DNA of 64,000 nt, from the NCBI GenBank assembly GCA_016903675.1, contig JADQBA010000009.1, positions 56,497 through 120,496 of the forward strand. The letters run 5' to 3'. The notes under the pieces were generated by a model. That model saw nothing but the letters and a program-made list of their open reading frames with translations. It made no database searches and had not been told where the DNA came from. Each line of letters starts with the position of its first letter. Positions within the stretch are counted from its first letter, which is position 1. The position numbers and the translations under genes are program-made. This document shows positions 62,356-64,000 of this stretch, piece by piece. The DNA is from Stigonema ocellatum SAG 48.90 = DSM 106950 (GTDB lineage Bacteria > Cyanobacteriota > Cyanobacteriia > Cyanobacteriales > Nostocaceae).

Positions 62356-62914
62356 TCATTTTAGGTGACAATTAGACAGTTCTTATTAAACTTACCCTAA
62401 GAGCGCCCTCGACACAGAAGAGTCTGGACAGTCTACCTCGTTTCTGGGTTGCTGCCTGGAAATGAGAAATATACATGGTTTGTTGATTCTGTCAATACGT
62501 AGTCTTACATATCTAAGCTATCCGTGAATTTTAGGGTTGACTTTTGCTTATTTGACAGGATATCATATGGATGATGGAAAAGGTGTGCTCAGATATATGA
62601 GGGTTTTCATTATCCTGTTGATAGGGTGCGTTAGTGCAATGCGGGAGAATATGAATTTGCCTCACGCAAAGACGCAAAGGCGCAAAGATTAATGCGTGGA
62701 CTTTTATATTTTATACCATGTCCGCTTAATTACTATAAATAAAAATTAGGTATGTAGTTGCGCTGTCTTCGCTCTAGACAGTCGTGAGCGAAGACAGCGC
62801 AACTACGTGCCATATTACACCAATTTTCAATTAATTAGACCACAAAGAGTGCATTCTTCTTAGCGCCTTTGCGCCTTTGCGTGAGACAAAAAACGTGGTA
62901 CACGCCCTTCTAAA
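62356..62914. repeat. Intergenic region with palindromes and GCGCAAAG repeats
   Basis: About 560 bases. TCACGCAAAGACGCAAAGGCG at about 62653 and GCGCCTTTGCGCCTTTGCGT at about 62863 are inverted copies about 200 bases apart. Between them lies the GTAGTTGCGCTGTCTTCGCT palindrome at 62753-62808, whose stem differs from other members but stays paired. Confidence 0.75.
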
Positions 62915-64000
62915 TTAAGGCTTCTTGCGAAGCTGATTGATGTAGTCCATCGCTTTTTGGTACAACGCTGTGTTTTTTTGTTGCTGAAAAAGGTCAGCGG
63001 CTTTCTGTAAGTCCTCAATTGCCCCCTTGTTATCTCCCAAATTACTGCGGGCAATACCCCGGTTACCGTAGGCATTAGCATAGTTGGGATTAATCCGCAG
63101 GGCTTGGTTGTAATCCTCAATTGCCCCCTTGTTATCTCCCAAATCACTGCGGGCAATACCCCGGTTATTGTAGGCTTTATCATAGTTGGGATTAATCAGC
63201 AGGGCTTGGTTGTAATCCTCAATTGCCCCCTTGTTATCTCCCAAACCATAGCGGGCATTACCCCGGTAATTATAGGCATCAGTATAGTTTGGGTTTAGGC
63301 GAATTGCTTGGCTGTAAGCAGCGATCGCACCTTTATAGTCCTTCAACTCATACTTATCGAAACCCTGAATATAGAAGTCGTCAGCTTTTGGTGCTGTTGC
63401 TATGGCAGTGTTAGGAGGACGGACTCCCACATCCACCCCAAGTTTTGCTGACAGTCTCAAGAAGGTATTGATGGGAATGCCCAAACTCAAGCCTGTTTTG
63501 ACATTGTTAGGGTCTTTGTTTGTTCTACCGTGAACTCCTACGAGTTCACCTTTTTCATTCATCACTAGACCACCGCTCATCCCTTCTTGGGTGTTATTGT
63601 CATAGATTAAGGCATAGCCATCACCCTGTGAACCATTGGCAGTAATCTCCCCTGGAGAAAAATTTAAAACTGATTTCTTAATTGCTAGTGTCGGTGCAAG
63701 AAACCCAGCTACATAAGCCGTTGTCGCTAATGTGCTTTCGTCTGAATTGCCTATCTTGGCTAGAGTATAATTTTGAGTGCTTGTAAACTGCACCACGGCT
63801 AAGTCTACTCCAGGCAGTTGTTTCACAGTCTGCTTGTAGTTGAGTGCATAGCGCTGATCATCAACGGTGACAATTTCATATGTATCTGGTATGTCTACTA
63901 CATGATTGGCTGTCAGGACAGTGTAAGTATTTCCTTCCTTCTTAATAATCACCCCTGAACCATACCTTGTTTTAGAATTGATTCGTACTGTAATTTGTGT
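62915..64000 (-). CDS. Trypsin-like serine protease with TPR repeats (partial at window edge)
   Basis: The frame is open to the right edge (362 codons visible), so the N-terminus, probably with a signal peptide, is outside. Catalytic triad of the S1/HtrA type: His in TANHVVD, Asp in PGVDLAVVQF and Ser in GMSGGLV. A TPR domain follows from about 200 with four units (AIEDYNQALLINPNYDKAYN type). The TPR DNA is a near-perfect 102-base tandem repeat (63020-63310). Probably an exported protease with TPR docking. Confidence 0.9.
   Translation of the reverse strand, partial: TQITVRINSKTRYGSGVIIKKEGNTYTVLTANHVVDIPDTYEIVTVDDQRYALNYKQTVKQLPGVDLAVVQFTSTQNYTLAKIGNSDESTLATTAYVAGFLAPTLAIKKSVLNFSPGEITANGSQGDGYALIYDNNTQEGMSGGLVMNEKGELVGVHGRTNKDPNNVKTGLSLGIPINTFLRLSAKLGVDVGVRPPNTAIATAPKADDFYIQGFDKYELKDYKGAIAAYSQAIRLNPNYTDAYNYRGNARYGLGDNKGAIEDYNQALLINPNYDKAYNNRGIARSDLGDNKGAIEDYNQALRINPNYANAYGNRGIARSNLGDNKGAIEDLQKAADLFQQQKNTALYQKAMDYINQLRKKP
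63000..63320 (-). repeat. 102-bp tandem repeats encoding TPR units
   Basis: The phrase TCAATTGCCCCCTTGTTATC occurs at about 63014, 63116 and 63218, exactly 102 bases (34 codons, one TPR) apart, and a more diverged fourth unit follows. Silent sites are also conserved, pointing to recent expansion. Confidence 0.85.

Noticed and set aside
1..64000. tRNA or rRNA genes
   Set aside because: No cloverleaf with T-loop GTTCGA(A/T)TC in proper context and no rRNA motif was found by eye; similar words in the intron and repeats do not fold as tRNA.

Overview
The window looks like chromosomal DNA of a filamentous (Nostocales-type) cyanobacterium. The palindrome GCGATCGC (HIP1) recurs throughout. Several genes are cyanobacterial hallmarks: ycf34, a second chlH-like gene, DUF1400, DUF1822 and DUF6887/6888 proteins, and CHAT and caspase proteins. 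Intergenic regions are long and full of heptamer tandem repeats and palindromic repeats. No rRNA, tRNA or CRISPR array was seen.

Layout. 1-760: end of exbB, exbD and a small conserved ORF. 840-3700: TetR regulator, methyltransferase and a graveyard of gene pieces (P450 tail, IS5 transposase head, SDR piece). 3707-10770: MMADHC-like protein, K+ channel/TrkA protein, argD, a secreted protein, a copper-radical oxidase and tsaB with a small overlapping partner. 11421-16457: a TPR-CHAT caspase-like protein with a 28-codon upstream ORF, then two overlapping genes ending in a two-TM membrane protein. 16511-20600: DUF433, ycf34, tRNA nucleotidyltransferase, then a decayed stretch (HicB piece, nuclease with an in-frame stop, STAND-ATPase piece) and an intact DUF6888/DUF6887 pair. 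20610-29750: methyltransferase, chlH-like gene with two repeat-derived in-frame inserts, amidase, rfbB, rfbC and an SDR. 30866-32960: a CHAT gene and a caspase gene, both with internal deletions. 33155-39668: secreted protein, DUF1400 hydrolase, degenerate group II intron, hsp20, psiE. 40000-43340: a TnpB-like gene and a UPF0175/DUF3368 toxin-antitoxin pair between two copies of a HIP1-rich repeat. 43399-51998: beta-propeller and secreted proteins, methyltransferase, 2OG oxygenase, OB-like membrane protein, amino-acid ABC transporter parts and a GCS-like ligase. 52440-60510: three genes on one strand, a 1550-residue CHAT/STAND ATPase/14-WD40 protein, a sigma-like regulator and a DUF1822 protein. 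61097-64000: Rpn/DUF4351 nuclease with a partial copy, and a trypsin-TPR protein running off the edge.

Best candidates for undescribed biology are the CHAT-STAND-WD40/sigma-like/DUF1822 cluster, the TPR-CHAT/two-TM cassette, the TnpB-like element with a candidate guide RNA, and the repeat families with terminal inverted repeats and compensated stems. Positions and motifs were read by eye. Family names come from recognition, not from database searches.
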